From Phoronis australis (Eukaryota; Phoronida; Phoronidae), in NCBI GenBank assembly GCA_002633005.1, contig NMRA01000240.1:480690-507532 (forward strand): a DNA stretch of 26,843 nt. Reading direction: 5' to 3'. A model generated the notes under the pieces. That model was given only the letters and a program-made list of their open reading frames with translations. It ran no database searches and had not been told where the DNA came from. Made by a program: the position numbers and the translations under genes. Shown here piece by piece: positions 1 to 12,400 of the stretch (positions within the stretch are counted from its first letter, which is position 1; each line of letters begins with the position of its first letter).

Positions 1-317
1 GACCAAGGCGTGGGCCGAAACTGTTAAGCACCCAGCGTGTTCCATTTGTCTGCTGCGTTTTTCCTTTGACCTAACAGATGTCGGTTAGTGCCTGGGACAA
101 ATAGATACATTGCATAAACAATCCCTGGGTTGCTTTTTGTTCCGTCTGAAGAAATTTTAATTTCGAAAATATCTTCTGAAAATGAACAAAAAAGTGCATT
201 AGTAAAATCAACAAGTTTTTAAGTGGTCTCAAAAAAACAGTCGGCAAATGCATTAATTTTAGTCTCAGTTCTTCCACGCGTGTTTCTCCCGAGAGGTTAG
301 AACCTAACGTGCAGACG

Positions 318-338
318 AGCGTTCCAAATTGGAACGCT
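318..338. repeat. 21-bp palindrome next to a promoter-like patch
   Basis: The sequence AGCGTTCCAA, one A, then TTGGAACGCT is a perfect inverted repeat. It lies about 35 bases upstream of a CAAGATGGCGG motif. It could be a dimeric factor site or chance. No known operator is recognised. Confidence 0.5.
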
Positions 339-368
339 AAGTCCCGCGTGGCAGCGCTGCACGCGAAA

Positions 369-406
369 CAAGATGGCGGACGACCTTAGAAGACTGACGA
401 CGAGAG
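369..406 (+). promoter_or_regulatory. CAAGATGGCGG motif (YY1-like) and possible first coding exon
   Basis: CAAGATGGCGG at 369-379 matches the YY1-type element that often overlaps the start codon of animal housekeeping genes. The ATG at 373 opens MADDLRRLTTR, and a donor-like G-GTAATC follows at 406/407. The surrounding 60 bases are rich in CpG, unlike the rest of the window. It may be the first exon of a plus-strand gene whose remaining exons I cannot find here, or just a promoter. If it is real, that gene would run towards or through the minus-strand gene. Confidence 0.35.
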
Positions 407-1454
407 GTAATCGGACTATAAGACATTTGATCGTTTGGTTGTTTGATTAAAGTAATCTTTTAAGAGGGCGCTAGCATAGTTTCTCTTTGTAGTTGATTAC
501 TTAATTAACAATAGGTTTCATTTGTCTAATTAGGGGTTATCATATAATAAATTAATTACTGGATTTGATTATTCACTCTCCATCTACGCACAACTTCAAA
601 GCATAGCTACCTTTTAAACAAACCCACACAGACTATCGTCTGACACCCAGCACACACTCCGAAACGCTTCACAGGCATTTTGGTTGCTAAAACATGTTCG
701 CTGGTTCACGACAACCAAAATGTACTCTCGGGGAAAGACATACAAACAGCTCCAGGCTGCAAAGGTGTCCTCAGTAACGTAGGTACGTTTCCTTAGAATG
801 ACGCCGTCGAGAGAAATGGCTCAAATTGGGAATCTACTGAGATGATGAACAGCTAAGTAATAAATGCTGGGTTGACGTTCCGTTTTTAAGCCTTACACGG
901 CTTTTTTCCTTCGCAAAGTGCAATTGATGGCCTTGTGACATTTGAGACTAGATCTGACAGTGGGATCTACAATAAATTAGCCCGAAAGCCTTCAAATGAG
1001 GCGATTGTCTCATTTTTGTGAGCGCCCACTTCTTTTGAGCTCGGTTTATACCCATTGCACAGTGAAGATGAACAATGAAGCGTTAGTTTAACGGCTTGGT
1101 TACGCAGACGAGCTTGATAATGCAACTCGGGGAGGTCCAAACAGACTGAGAGTGTGAATAAGGAACAGTACGATGGCACAGCACAGGCAATCAGCACTAA
1201 ACTTATTCCGAAGCCCTTGAACAAGTACTTTTGTGCCGTCAACTTATTTGCAGACAACTTGACGAACAAGTGATCACTTCGCATGAAATAAATCAAAAAT
1301 GAATAATTCCCATTACCATAGGCGCACCCAGGGGGTCGGGGGTTCGAACGAGCATCCCCATTTGGCGAAGTCTTATTAGATACTTCAAATATATAAACGT
1401 TGAGGTTGGCCAGTAGAGAAATATATCAAATAAACACAAAAAATCAGGAACCTC
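407..1454. other. Unassigned non-coding stretch
   Basis: AT-rich DNA with no recognisable gene. A 109-codon open frame on the minus strand (1296-967) has one hydrophobic stretch but no recognisable motif and no supported splice context, so I leave it uncalled. Confidence 0.4.
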
Positions 1455-1507
1455 AACTGGGAATCGAACCACAGGTCTAGTGCTCTTAACACCGGTTGAC
1501 AAAAAGG
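1455..1507 (-). repeat. tRNA-like pol III box fragment (SINE or tRNA pseudogene)
   Basis: The minus strand carries GGTTCGATTCC, a perfect B-box, at 1470-1460. It is preceded by AAGAGCACTAGACC and an A-box-like TGTCAACCGG. The anticodon arm is truncated, so a working tRNA is unlikely. It looks like the head of a tRNA-derived SINE or a decayed tRNA copy. Confidence 0.4.
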
Positions 1508-2223
1508 TCTGTCTCAGAGAAACACAAACTCCAAAAAAGTAGAAAACGAGACAAAAGTCCACTAAAAAGCCTGAAACTACCAAAATTCGGGGAATGCACA
1601 ATTTATACTTCTGCCAACGTTAACTCCACACTCTCAAAAATTCGAGCCACCCGTTTTTAGGCTGGATGCTTGCATGAATACAGCTGTCTTTAAACACAAC
1701 ACTAGTAATACATTTGTCAATAAATCCATTGCAGTAGGGGCCCCCCTCATAATTTGCAGGCGTGCCGGTCAAACCACGGCTTAGGGACAAGGCAGCTCAG
1801 GAAAGAAATGCAGTGGCACATATATTTGTTGGGGCCCCAGTATTTCCACTTCAGATGTCTACACTTGTTATTACATTCAAGATGACAATGGGGACCCCCC
1901 CCCCCAACATGGAATAATATAATAGTCATCTCTCCTTCTCTTCCTTTTCTGCTGAAATCGTATTTCACTTGATATGAATTAGGAAGGTGGACGAGAGGGA
2001 TCCTCGTGATAGCATCAATTGTTGATCATTTTTTTGTTTTTGGTATTATATATCTTCTCATATTTAAGGAGCTCCGCCATGGGAAGGGGTGTCATTAGTC
2101 CAACCTTTTCCTACTGTTTATTCATATCCTTCCCCACTCACTGATGGAGGCCGCAATGATTGAGTCAACTGGACGGTCTTTTTCTGATTTTGTGAAATCT
2201 ACCTGTTCATGTTCAGAAAGGTT
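1508..2223. other. Unassigned stretch with homopolymer C tract
   Basis: No gene is recognised. There is a GGGGCCCCCC patch near 1737 and an uninterrupted C run near 1896-1906. Short open frames here have no family signature. Confidence 0.4.
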
Positions 2224-2283
2224 ACCTGTTGGAGGGTCACCTGTTGGAGGGTCACCTGTTGGAGGGTCACCTGTTGGAGGGTC
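2224..2283 (+). repeat. 15-bp minisatellite, four perfect copies
   Basis: The unit ACCTGTTGGAGGGTC repeats four times without change, and then a diverged piece follows. Because the unit is a multiple of three, open frames pass through it on both strands (PVGGS on plus, GDPPT on minus). Neither frame (2144-2428 plus, 2337-2122 minus) resembles a known protein, so I annotate only the repeat. Confidence 0.9.
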
Positions 2284-2865
2284 ACCCAATGGTGGATTTA
2301 TCTGCCGTAATTTTCCATTTTGTAATGTTAACGCCATTCATATTAAGGAGCCCTCTCTTCCCCTCTTCTGTAAGGATGGCACAGGGCACTGTAAGTGTCT
2401 TCTCTCAACTATTCACCAAGTGAAGTAAAATGCACATAAAATTTCAAACTGGTCTAGAATACTACATAACTTAACATGTGGAGAGCAGGGGCATCCAGAG
2501 ACACCGCTTCAACAACCAAAATGTGATTTTGTATAGAAAAAAAATAATAGTATTGACCACCATCAGACGACTTAAGTTTGAAGAATTTGAAAACGAGGAC
2601 TAGTACTAGTGAATTAAACAGAGACAACATTGCCAATGGTTTTATAAGTAAACATGAAAATGTTGATACCTCTTCTCAAAGAAATCCACAATACAGTTTC
2701 TTTTCAACACTACTATCAGAAAAGCAGTGTATGAAGACGGTGTTGCTTGTAGGATATTCACACCTGTCACTTATCACTGTGTAAAATGTACATGTCTAAC
2801 ACATTAAAGAGCTTAAAGCACTGGCAACTGTAAATAAATATTTCTGTGATTTTTGGAAAACAAGT
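2284..2865. other. Intergenic stretch downstream of the membrane protein gene
   Basis: AT-rich DNA beyond the proposed polyadenylation signal. I see only short open frames with no recognisable content. Confidence 0.4.
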
Positions 2866-2871
2866 TTTATT
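2866..2871 (-). terminator. Candidate polyadenylation signal of the membrane protein gene
   Basis: The minus strand reads AATAAA about 330 bases after the stop codon at 3199. This is a normal distance for an animal 3' UTR. Other A/T-rich variants exist nearby, so the assignment is tentative. Confidence 0.4.
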
Positions 2872-3198
2872 CACAAACCCTATCAGTTTACCACTGGAAT
2901 GAAGCAGAATACATTGTACACAAACAATCTGCAAATTTTCAATGGAGTGTACTCCACAGGTTGAGGGCAAAACTTTGAGGAGGTCGAAATAGTTTGTGAC
3001 TTCCTAGTATTTATCTTCTTATGAGCCTGAGTAGATAAAGATAATAGCAATGGGAAATTGAGCAATTTAGCAATTTGGGCATTTGAGGCATAATTAACCA
3101 GCACCTGATAAATACCTCAATTTTCACTGGGAACACGAGGGACCAGAATAATTAGTGAATGGTCCAACAATGGAGTGTATTAACAACACACTAATGAA

Positions 3199-3438
3199 TC
3201 ACTTTGACTTTTCCTTGGCCTTGTTTGTGTCAGGCCTGCAGTGTACATAACAGTAAGCTGTGGCTCCAAGGGCAACAAAACAGCCAACAACAGCAACATA
3301 CTCAAGGTGATTAGGGTAAGGTGTACCACAGATGGTGTACCAGCTGTCTCCCTCTTGGGGTTCCTCTGAAGTGCAGTGGAAGTCAAAGTAACCCTCATCA
3401 TAATCACTGAGACACAGGTACTTCCTCTTAGACAACAC
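3199..3438 (-). CDS. Membrane protein gene, last exon G with KxKxx tail
   Basis: The acceptor is TTTCCAG, followed in phase 0 by VLSKRKYLCLSDYDEGYFDF. The exon has an acidic Cys-containing loop (HCTSEEPQEGDSW, YTICGTP) and a final hydrophobic segment (LEYVAVVGCFVALGATAYCY). The tail VHCRPDTNKAKEKSK is followed by a TGA stop at 3199-3201. Three cysteines in the loop could form disulfides if it is lumenal. The short basic tail with K at -3 and -5 fits an ER-retrieval dilysine motif, which implies a cytosolic C terminus. Confidence 0.9.
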   Translation of the reverse strand: MLSKRKYLCLSDYDEGYFDFHCTSEEPQEGDSWYTICGTPYPNHLEYVAVVGCFVALGATAYCYVHCRPDTNKAKEKSK

Positions 3439-6400
3439 CTGGAAATGAAACAATATCACAAACAAGGACTATATGTACAAACAACATGTACTAAACACTC
3501 AATGTGCTGATGATGTCACTCTCTAATTCCCCTTTATTCACAACATAGCTATAAAAGTACAGGGTCCAAAGGAATGACTTCTTTTCATCCATAATATATT
3601 GTATAACATGTGGGGTAAACAATTTCAATAGGCCTGGGACAGGTTACCCCTGAAATCAAGACAAACTCAATGAGAGTGTACCTGTAGCCAGGGGCAGGTT
3701 ACCTCTGAAATCAAAACAAACTCAATGAGAGCATACCTGTGGCCAGGGGCAGGTTACCTCTGAAATCAAGACAAACTCAATGAGGGCGTACCTGTAGCCA
3801 AGGGCAGGTTACCTCTGAAATCAAAACAAACTCAATGAGAGCATACCTGTAGCCAGGGACAGTTTAGTACCTATGAAATCAAGACAAACTCAATGACATC
3901 AAACCTATAGCCTTGGGCAGGTTACCTTTGAAATCAAGACAAACTCAATGAGAGCATACCTGTAGCCAGGGACAGTTTACCTATGAAATCAAGACAAACT
4001 CAATGAGAGCATACCTGTAGCCAGGGGCAGGATACCTCTGAAATCAAAGCAAACTCAATGAGAGTGTACCAGTAGCCAGGGACAGGTTACCTCGCAAAAG
4101 GTACCCACTCATCCAAGGCTTTACCGCAAACAGGTGGCACTGTGTATAATACCCCCACTTCGCTAACACTAGTTAGCGCTGGTTTAAACATTCATGTGTT
4201 TTGTTTATGTTGCGGGTAGATTAATCAGGCAAACAGCCTTCGATGTTGATAGACGTTGTTGCATTTTTTGTGAATTTTGTGTATAATTTGACACAACCCT
4301 TTTCAGGACTACGTATTATTCATTCGTTCCTTAAAGTATTTTAGTGTGATTTAGATTGAAGTGTTCCGGCATTAATTTCTAAAAGAATTGTATTTTCCTA
4401 GTGTTAAAACGGTAGTCAAACTTGGTTTGCATTATAGTCTGAGTTTGTCGTACACAAGGATACTTGACAGGTTCACTCAAGTAATCACGTTCACATGAAT
4501 AAAAAATTGCACTGCACTGAATCAAATTACATGTAAATAAAATGACATAAATTTTAACCAATCTGTTGCACTCAACTATTGGATTGGCGATCTTATTCAC
4601 CAAACAATAATTGATTTAAGCATGCACATATTCCTCCGATTCTTTGACATATGTTACGGAAAAGGTTACAATGGGTGATTATGAGACCAATAATTACAAA
4701 ATTCTTTACAATGAACACAAAATTTCACCTGAGGCTGATTGCCCAAATGAAGTTTCAAGTTCACGCAATAAAGCGACGAACCACGTGATTGGTGCAAAGC
4801 GGCACCTGGTTGCGGTAAAGCCTTGGATGAGTGAGTACCTTTTGCAGTTACCTTTGAAATCAAGACAAACTCAATGAGAGCATACCTGTGGCCAGGGGCA
4901 GGTTACCTCTGAAATCAAGACAAATTCAATGAGAGCATACCTGTGGCCAGCGGCAGGTTACCTCTGAAATCAAGACAAACTCAATGAGCGCACACCTGTA
5001 GGCTGTTACAGTAATTCACTCAGTATCCCACTCTAATTTTTATCAAGTTGCACATTGACTTTTTCTGACCAAACTCAAAAGTTAAATCCCAATAAAATAA
5101 CCTTAACTGTGTCAAATCCTACAATAGATGGTTTGCAAACAAACAGTTTTTGTTGGGCATACATCTTCTCCACTGCACGCACCCAACAGATTTCTAGCAA
5201 GAGCAATGTGGAGCACTGAAATGCCCACAACTGCACCGCAAATGTTGTGTTTTCCAGGGGTGTTTTAGGATCATAAAAATGGGTGTTATGTAGATGGCGA
5301 AGAGTATGTCCAGCCATTCAAAGTTATGAAGGTGTCATCATCCCTATAATACAAAGGTATTTTCCAAATTTCATGAAAATCCACAAAGGAGCTCAAGAGA
5401 TACAGAGACAAACGTAACAACTATCATAAATATTGCCACTATGGATTACAGCAGCAGTCAGAACCGACCAAAAAATCAAGGGCAGTCCAAGATCCTGCAA
5501 AGGGTAAGGGAGATGCATATGTAAATGCAAAAAAAACAAAGCTCACCTTTATTTGGCACCAATCTAGTTGAACCTGTCCAAAAAATCAGTGTCGGCTACA
5601 GTCTACTCAGTGGAAACAAATCTGCTATAAATTTTCACATTCATTTGATACTTGGAACAGTTTGGCGGATAGAGAAGCAGATGCAACAAAAAGTAGAAAA
5701 TTTTTAAAATGTCCACTATGTGGGATAGAATAAGTCAAATCTGTTTGAAAATCGAAAGGTGTTGCAGTCTCCTAAAAAGAACCCATTTCATGGAAATTCA
5801 TCCAGGAACTCAGAAGATACATAGGCAAACGTGAAAACTAAAACTGTTGCTACAGGGGCACAACGGGATCAGTCCAAAATTTGCCGTCGTGTGTCATCAG
5901 CTTTGTATGGACGTATCTGCCAAATCTTGAGAGGATCAACAAGGGCTTTAGGAGATGCAGCAGCAGACGCCGAACGCTCAAACACAGATGACAGCAATAT
6001 GTATCCACATCAGTAAACATGTGTGGGCATATAGAAAGAAACTTTACTAGTTACCTGTCCAAAGGCTGTGTAAACAGGTGAGGTAACATTACATGACCCA
6101 ACTGTCTCATGTAGACCAGTTGAACGCTGGCTCTCTGGTCGGGCAAACACCACCAAAAGTATGTAGAACACATAGTGAATCAGGGCAAGAATGCCTAACT
6201 CATCCAACAATGGCTTAACTACAAGTAAAAAATAGAGTAGAATGAAAAAAGGAAAAAAAGTTTCTATTTGCACAAGCTTACTACATTGCTTACTACATTG
6301 CTTACTACATTGCTTACTACATTGCTTACTACATTGCTTACTACATTGCTTAATACATTGCTTACTACATTGCTTACTACATTGCTTACTACATTGCTTA

Positions 6401-9400
6401 CTACATTGCTTACTACATTGCTTACTACATTGCCAACTGAGTGCTTGAATTTTTACAAAATTAAGTGTTTTGATGATGGATAGCACCTACACACAATCAT
6501 ATTTTTGTTGAAAACACTTTACAAAAAGAAATTTCACTTGTTCACAATTTTACTGTACAACTGATTGAACTTGAAAAAGCATACAAATGTTGTAATACAA
6601 AATTCAAAGTATCCTTCACATAAGCAAAACAACAATTACAGCATAACATAAATAACTGCAATGAACTTGTCTGACTTAAATTTTTTCATCCTCTAAAATC
6701 ATCTTTGTTGTCCATCAAAATGACTTCAGAATAAAAAGCTAATTGATTACAGTAGTTTCAAAATTGGAAATGTATTATCAGGTGCTCTCTTGAGGCAGGC
6801 AAAATGCTTTATTAGCTGACCAATGAGAATAAAAGATAAGAGTTATTAGTCCTAAATTCTCACCAGAGGCCTCTGTTGTGGTCCAGCCAAAATAGATAAT
6901 GACCATGTAAATGGCAAACAACAGAAAGACACAGTACTTTGTGTGAATCCCAAGATTGTCATGCAATGGATGGTAGTTAGGCAAGAACAGAAGAATGCCT
7001 CCAGGCATAGAGAATAATCCAGTGACCACAGTACAAGCCAGTTCAGTACCTAATCTACAACACATGGTGACATAGCTTATAACGTACAAGTGCAGAATGT
7101 ATTTCACCATCAATATATAACAATTTTTTGCTACAACATTTGATCTAAAAGACCAAGTGAAAAAATATTTTGTGAAAGTCCAACGCTCCAAATATGATGG
7201 ATGTCATTAAAAAAACAAAACCATTAATTTCATTGTGAATTTCAAGCAGAATGTCAGAACCAAACATCCACAGAACAAACACAAAGTCAAGCGTGATTTC
7301 AAAGTATGACTCCTTTAGTGCTTACAAACAATAACAACTTAGGCACATTTGATCAATCCAAATGAGGAAGCCTGGGAGTAAAATTTGTTTCATTTCTAGT
7401 TTTACATTGAAGAGTATGGGAAAATTTTGTTTGCTAAAGGGACGTCCATGTATTAAGAATTGTGCTTACTGCAGCACCTGACAATCACAAAAACATATTC
7501 CACTTTGAACACCGCATATAGTGTAATGAATAAAAGCATTACCCTCGATATTGCCACTTGCCAGCACCCTGAGTGAGATATCTGTGGGAACCATGAAATA
7601 TGAATGCGAACGCTGCAGCAAAGGTAGCATGGAAGTAGTAACTAGTCCATGGCACCCAGTAATGGCGGTCATAAATATTAGGGTCAGTGTCGTGCCAGAC
7701 CCACCACATTAATTTAATTCCCATGATATCGAATGGAACATCTAACAGCACCACAGCAAGGCCAGCTGAAAAAGAGACAGTATCTACTGACTACCCCCTT
7801 TAATATTTCAGAAGAAACAGCTATGATTAAAATTTAATCACAAGTGAGAAGCATTATTGCAGTTTAGAGAATTGTCCCCTGGCCCAGTATCAATTGAAAT
7901 CAAAAACTTCCAAATAGTTTTAATCAGAGGCGGATCTACAGGATGGGGTTCAGGGGCTTCAATCCCAACCCCCTCGGGACAAGATAAAAAATAAAAATTC
8001 AAAAAAATTACGCCAGAAAAATGATATCGGATACTGAAAACCACAAAAAATCTTACACGACCGTCCTTCTGCTGGGCGCTGGGCGCCTCGAATTCGCTCG
8101 AATCATAAACCCCCCCTTTCTGAAAATGTAGATCTGCCACTGTTTAGTATCATAAAATTGGCCAATAGATGACACAGAATACGTCCAAACCATCCAAAAT
8201 TGGGAAGACGTCATTTCTCTAATGTCAAATTTTATAAAAATTCACCAAGGATCTCCAAATCACTGCTACTTCCCGGAATTGCACCCTCTGGGGTACGTTC
8301 GGAGGCACAGACGACAGTAGATGAAGGGCCTCCAGTCACTAAAGAGGCCATAGCTCGCAAGGCTACTCACTTCAAAAATGCACTTCTCAGGGGTGGCGAC
8401 GGGGCACTGCTGGAAATCAACAGCGATTATATGGCACACTTCTTCAGGCATTTTGTATGTTGTGGACGGTAATGCTGCGTTCTTCACATGAACGAGCAGG
8501 TACGGCAGAGCATGCCATCTTTCAGAAAGCTGTGTAATTGCATACCCAAAGTGTGCATGAGACGATAATGAGTATACCCCGGTACGCAGCAACCCTGCGG
8601 CATGACTGACTCGTAAACAAACGCAAACGAACTTATCACAACCTAGGCAAAACAATGACTAGCTCGACAGCTCACACAGTTAGACTATAGACAGATTCCA
8701 TTACGGAAACTGCGGAATTCCTGGGGAGCATCATATTGAAGTCACGCCATTACAGGCATGTCAGATTAAACACTGGAGTGTGTACAGTCTGCCTGTAAAA
8801 CAAGCCTTCTGAGCTGGTGTGCCTGCTTGTGTTTTGTATTTCGTAGCAGATCAGCTGATTTGAACACACTGACAGGAGGTAAAACCTATAGCCAGTACAA
8901 ATCGCACACTACTCCAAAGTATATAGTTACAATTGTACCAAATGGGTACATCAAATGGTACATATCTAAAGCATTTGGGGGTAAGTGCGTGTTGTGACAA
9001 ATACATAGTAGAAAAATTAGTATTTCATGAATACCTTTTACCCAAAGACAAAGTTATTGCAGATAGATGTTTTACTATTGATGAACTACTGTTTACAAGA
9101 CAAGTTAAGTTAAACATAACAGCTTTCACTAAAGGTAAGTCACACCTTACTGAAAAAGATCTGACAAAAATATGGCGCATTTCCACAGTAAGAATCCATG
9201 TAGAGCACGCAATACGAACAAGACTTAGTTTTCAAAATTTTGAGTACCATAATTCCAGTGTCAAGCACAAAATCAGTGGATAACTACTTGATTGTCTGTG
9301 CTGAGCTTTTGAACCTGCGTGCTGATCTTATCAGAGATCAAAATTTGGAAGACATGGACTAACTTATAGAGTATTTCTATTGCCCATTCCAAGTGGTAAC

Positions 9401-12400
9401 ATGTACTGTTTCCTTTGGGGAAAGTTGATATACAATTTGAGAAATTGCAATTTATACCACAGGTGTATTTGAAGCAAAGCATGCATGTATCATAATATAT
9501 GGCTCAAAGATGATGGCAACTGAGCTTGGCCAGAAAAATACCCAAACTACTTCAAGCAATCAAGTCAGTAAATGCTTTGTAAAGGTCAATTCTCTTAGCC
9601 TCAACTTCGTCCATGAGGCGTTCAAGAAATTTCTGAAACTAAAATGTATGCAACCGTGCAATAGTTTGCTCAACAAAGCTTTCACTGTATAGCACATCTG
9701 TACGGTCCTGGTCACGAACTTTGAAATTAGAACATGCTTCTGTTTTGTCCTAAAACAAGTGTCATCTAAGTCATTGTCAGTTCTGTACAAAACTAGTTTT
9801 GCTTTCTTAAGTCCAGTACAAAACATGGCTTTTGATACCATTTTTAAATGGACTGCTTGATGTGCGTATCGCCAGGACACTAGTGTTATTCAACTAAACT
9901 AAGTGACGCACAAAAACAATCTTAAGAACTGAGGGAAATTATAAGAAAGTCATCACAATGTTGCCATATTAGATAATGGTTATTGGCTCTGGGATGTTTC
10001 TCTGAACACTGTGTCATCCTCTTTAGAACGTGTGGATAGATTCCAGGGGACAGTTCAGCCTCAAGAAAGTAAACAAATCAAAAAAGTACATGACCAACGC
10101 TGGAACAGATCCATTTGAAATAATTAAAACTTAAGTTAGAATAATAAACAAACAACAAATTCATGTCACATCACAGACCTTATATAACCCAGGAATACGA
10201 CTTTGAAAAGCTCACTAAATTAACATGCTGAACAGCTGTGTTGTTCTTGTTTTGGACAATGGCTGACTTAGGTATGTGAATCCTGTGGCTGTTTTGTAAA
10301 CTATAGTACGAAGTTACACAATCTCTGTCTACATGAAAACAAAATGGCGGGAAATTCTTAACTCCCTAAACATCAGTAAGGCATGACTTCATTGATAAAA
10401 TTACGGGAAGCTATTATTAACAGAAAAATATGTCTGGGGTAATCAATGAACCGTATTTTTACTAAAAATAACATGAAAAGGTTGCCTTCTCCTTTAATAG
10501 GATCCATCAATTGGATCTTCAGATATCATTCGGAAATGATCTTCCTCCAAACATCACTGCAAAAGCCCCATGTCGAAAACTAAATGGTCACTAAGAGGCG
10601 CTACAGTGGTTGAATTAGCCCAAAAATTTAATGGTGCCTTCGGATTACCCTAACATAGCTCTGTATCAACTTTCATTGAAATCCCTCCGGCTTCACTCAG
10701 TTTCCAACATATCCAAAAACCTTCTCACACGAAATGCCCACTAAGAGGAACTGCAGTTGTCAAATCAACACGAAAATCAATTGATGTTAGGGTAACCTCA
10801 TAACATACCTCTGTGTAAAGTTTCAATAAAATTTGTTAATTGGTTCTTTAGATATCATCCAGAAACATTCTTCCCCCAAACAACACTTCAAAAGCCCAAG
10901 TGATGTCAAAAACAACATGCCCACATAGCACTACAGTGGTTGAATTGGCCCAAAAATTAATGGTGCCGCTGCAATGTCATCACAAACCTCTGAGTCATCT
11001 TTGATTGAAATCCTTCTATCAGTTCTCTGTACATATCATTCGGAAATGCTCTCGCGCAAAATGGCCGCTAGGAGGCACTACAGCAGTTGAATCAAATGGT
11101 GCCAGTGCAATCTCATAATAAATATACCTCAGTCTGTGTCAAGTTTCAATAACATCTGTTATTCAGTTCTTTAGATATTATCTGCAAACCCACTTCTTCC
11201 AAACACCATTTCAATTAAGAGTCCATGTCAAAAAATAAATTGGCTACTAGGAGGTGCTATAGTGGACGAATCCACCCGAAAATTTAATGGTGCTGCCAAA
11301 TTGTCATCACACACACACACACACACACACACATCAATGTCAACTTACATTAAATTCCTTAATTTGGTTCTGTACTGTTATCATCTGGAAACACTCTCAC
11401 ACAAAATGGCCACTAGGAGGCAATGCAATAGACAAATCCAGCCAAAAGTCAAATGGGGCTAGCACAATCTCATCATATGCCTATGTCAAGTTTCCGTGAA
11501 ATCCGTCAATCGGTTATTTAAATAAAATACTCTTCCCCCAAAAAGCACTACAAAAACCCACGTCGAAAACAAAATGGTGACTACGCTACGAGGTGCTACA
11601 GTGGTCAAATCTGCCCGAAAATTTACTGATGCCACTGCATTATCATCACAAACCTCTGCATTATCTTTCATTGAAATTCTTCAATCCGTTTTCTACACAT
11701 CATCCAGAAACACATAAAAATACAGAATAAGCAACCCCCCCGACTCCAGGGTGCACGGCAGATTGAAAAGTGGCAAGAACCGTTCAAGTGACTCCCTACA
11801 CCCTTGTGTCAAATTTCATCAAAATCTGATCAGGGTTTTTTTTTAATATTATTCTTCAATGCAAAGGTAATAGAGCAACATGAACATTGATACATGCCCA
11901 CAGAGCACCACAAACACCATGGGTCTAGGGGTGCTTGTCCCTGAGCACCACAAACACCATGGGTCTAGGGGTGCTTGTCACTGAGCACCACAAACACCAT
12001 GGGTCAAGGGGTGCTTGTCACTGAGCACCACAAACACCATGGGTCAAGGGGTGCTTGTCACTGAGCACCACAAACACCATGGGTCAAGGGGTGCTTGTCA
12101 CTGAGCACCACAAACACCATGGGTCAAGGGGTGCTTGTCAATGTGTCACTATCATAAGTTTCTTGTTTATAATACCATGGTGCTAAATTTGAATATTCGA
12201 ATATTGGAACACACTGGATCATTACAGCCCACGGGATCATTTGGAGCAATTTACTGTATGAGCAGAAAATGCCTTAGTTCACTTAAGATGCTCTTCCCTT
12301 TATTTTTACTAGTTTAAAACAGAAAGTTTCAATTTGTTGTCATATATTACATTCTTCAATGTATTTGACTGTTTTTACAGGTAATTCATAAAAAATTGAA

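Noticed and set aside
967-1296. 109-codon minus-strand frame with a hydrophobic stretch, possibly a receptor fragment
   Set aside because: No family motif, and no splice or promoter context to support it.
1318-1355. Second pol III B-box-like word (GGGTTCGAAC)
   Set aside because: It does not complete the B-box consensus and lacks an A-box at a proper distance.
2122-2428. Open frames with PVGGS or GDPPT repeats on both strands
   Set aside because: Both are by-products of the 15-bp minisatellite; the flanking residues match nothing I recognise.
6277-6432. CRISPR-like array
   Set aside because: Units are contiguous with no spacers, and the DNA is eukaryotic. The same holds for the 40-bp and 55-bp arrays.
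6242-6483. Leucine-rich plus-strand frames across the 12-bp array
   Set aside because: They are translations of a microsatellite antisense to an intron, with no other support.
6010-6486. 158-codon minus-strand open frame with a Cys-Ser-Lys-Gln repeat
   Set aside because: Only its last 54 codons are real (exon F). The repeat part comes from the intronic 12-bp array, whose period is a multiple of three.
8266-8655. 129-codon minus-strand frame
   Set aside because: Its N-terminal part is the antisense of the dispersed repeat and the rest shows no recognisable domain.
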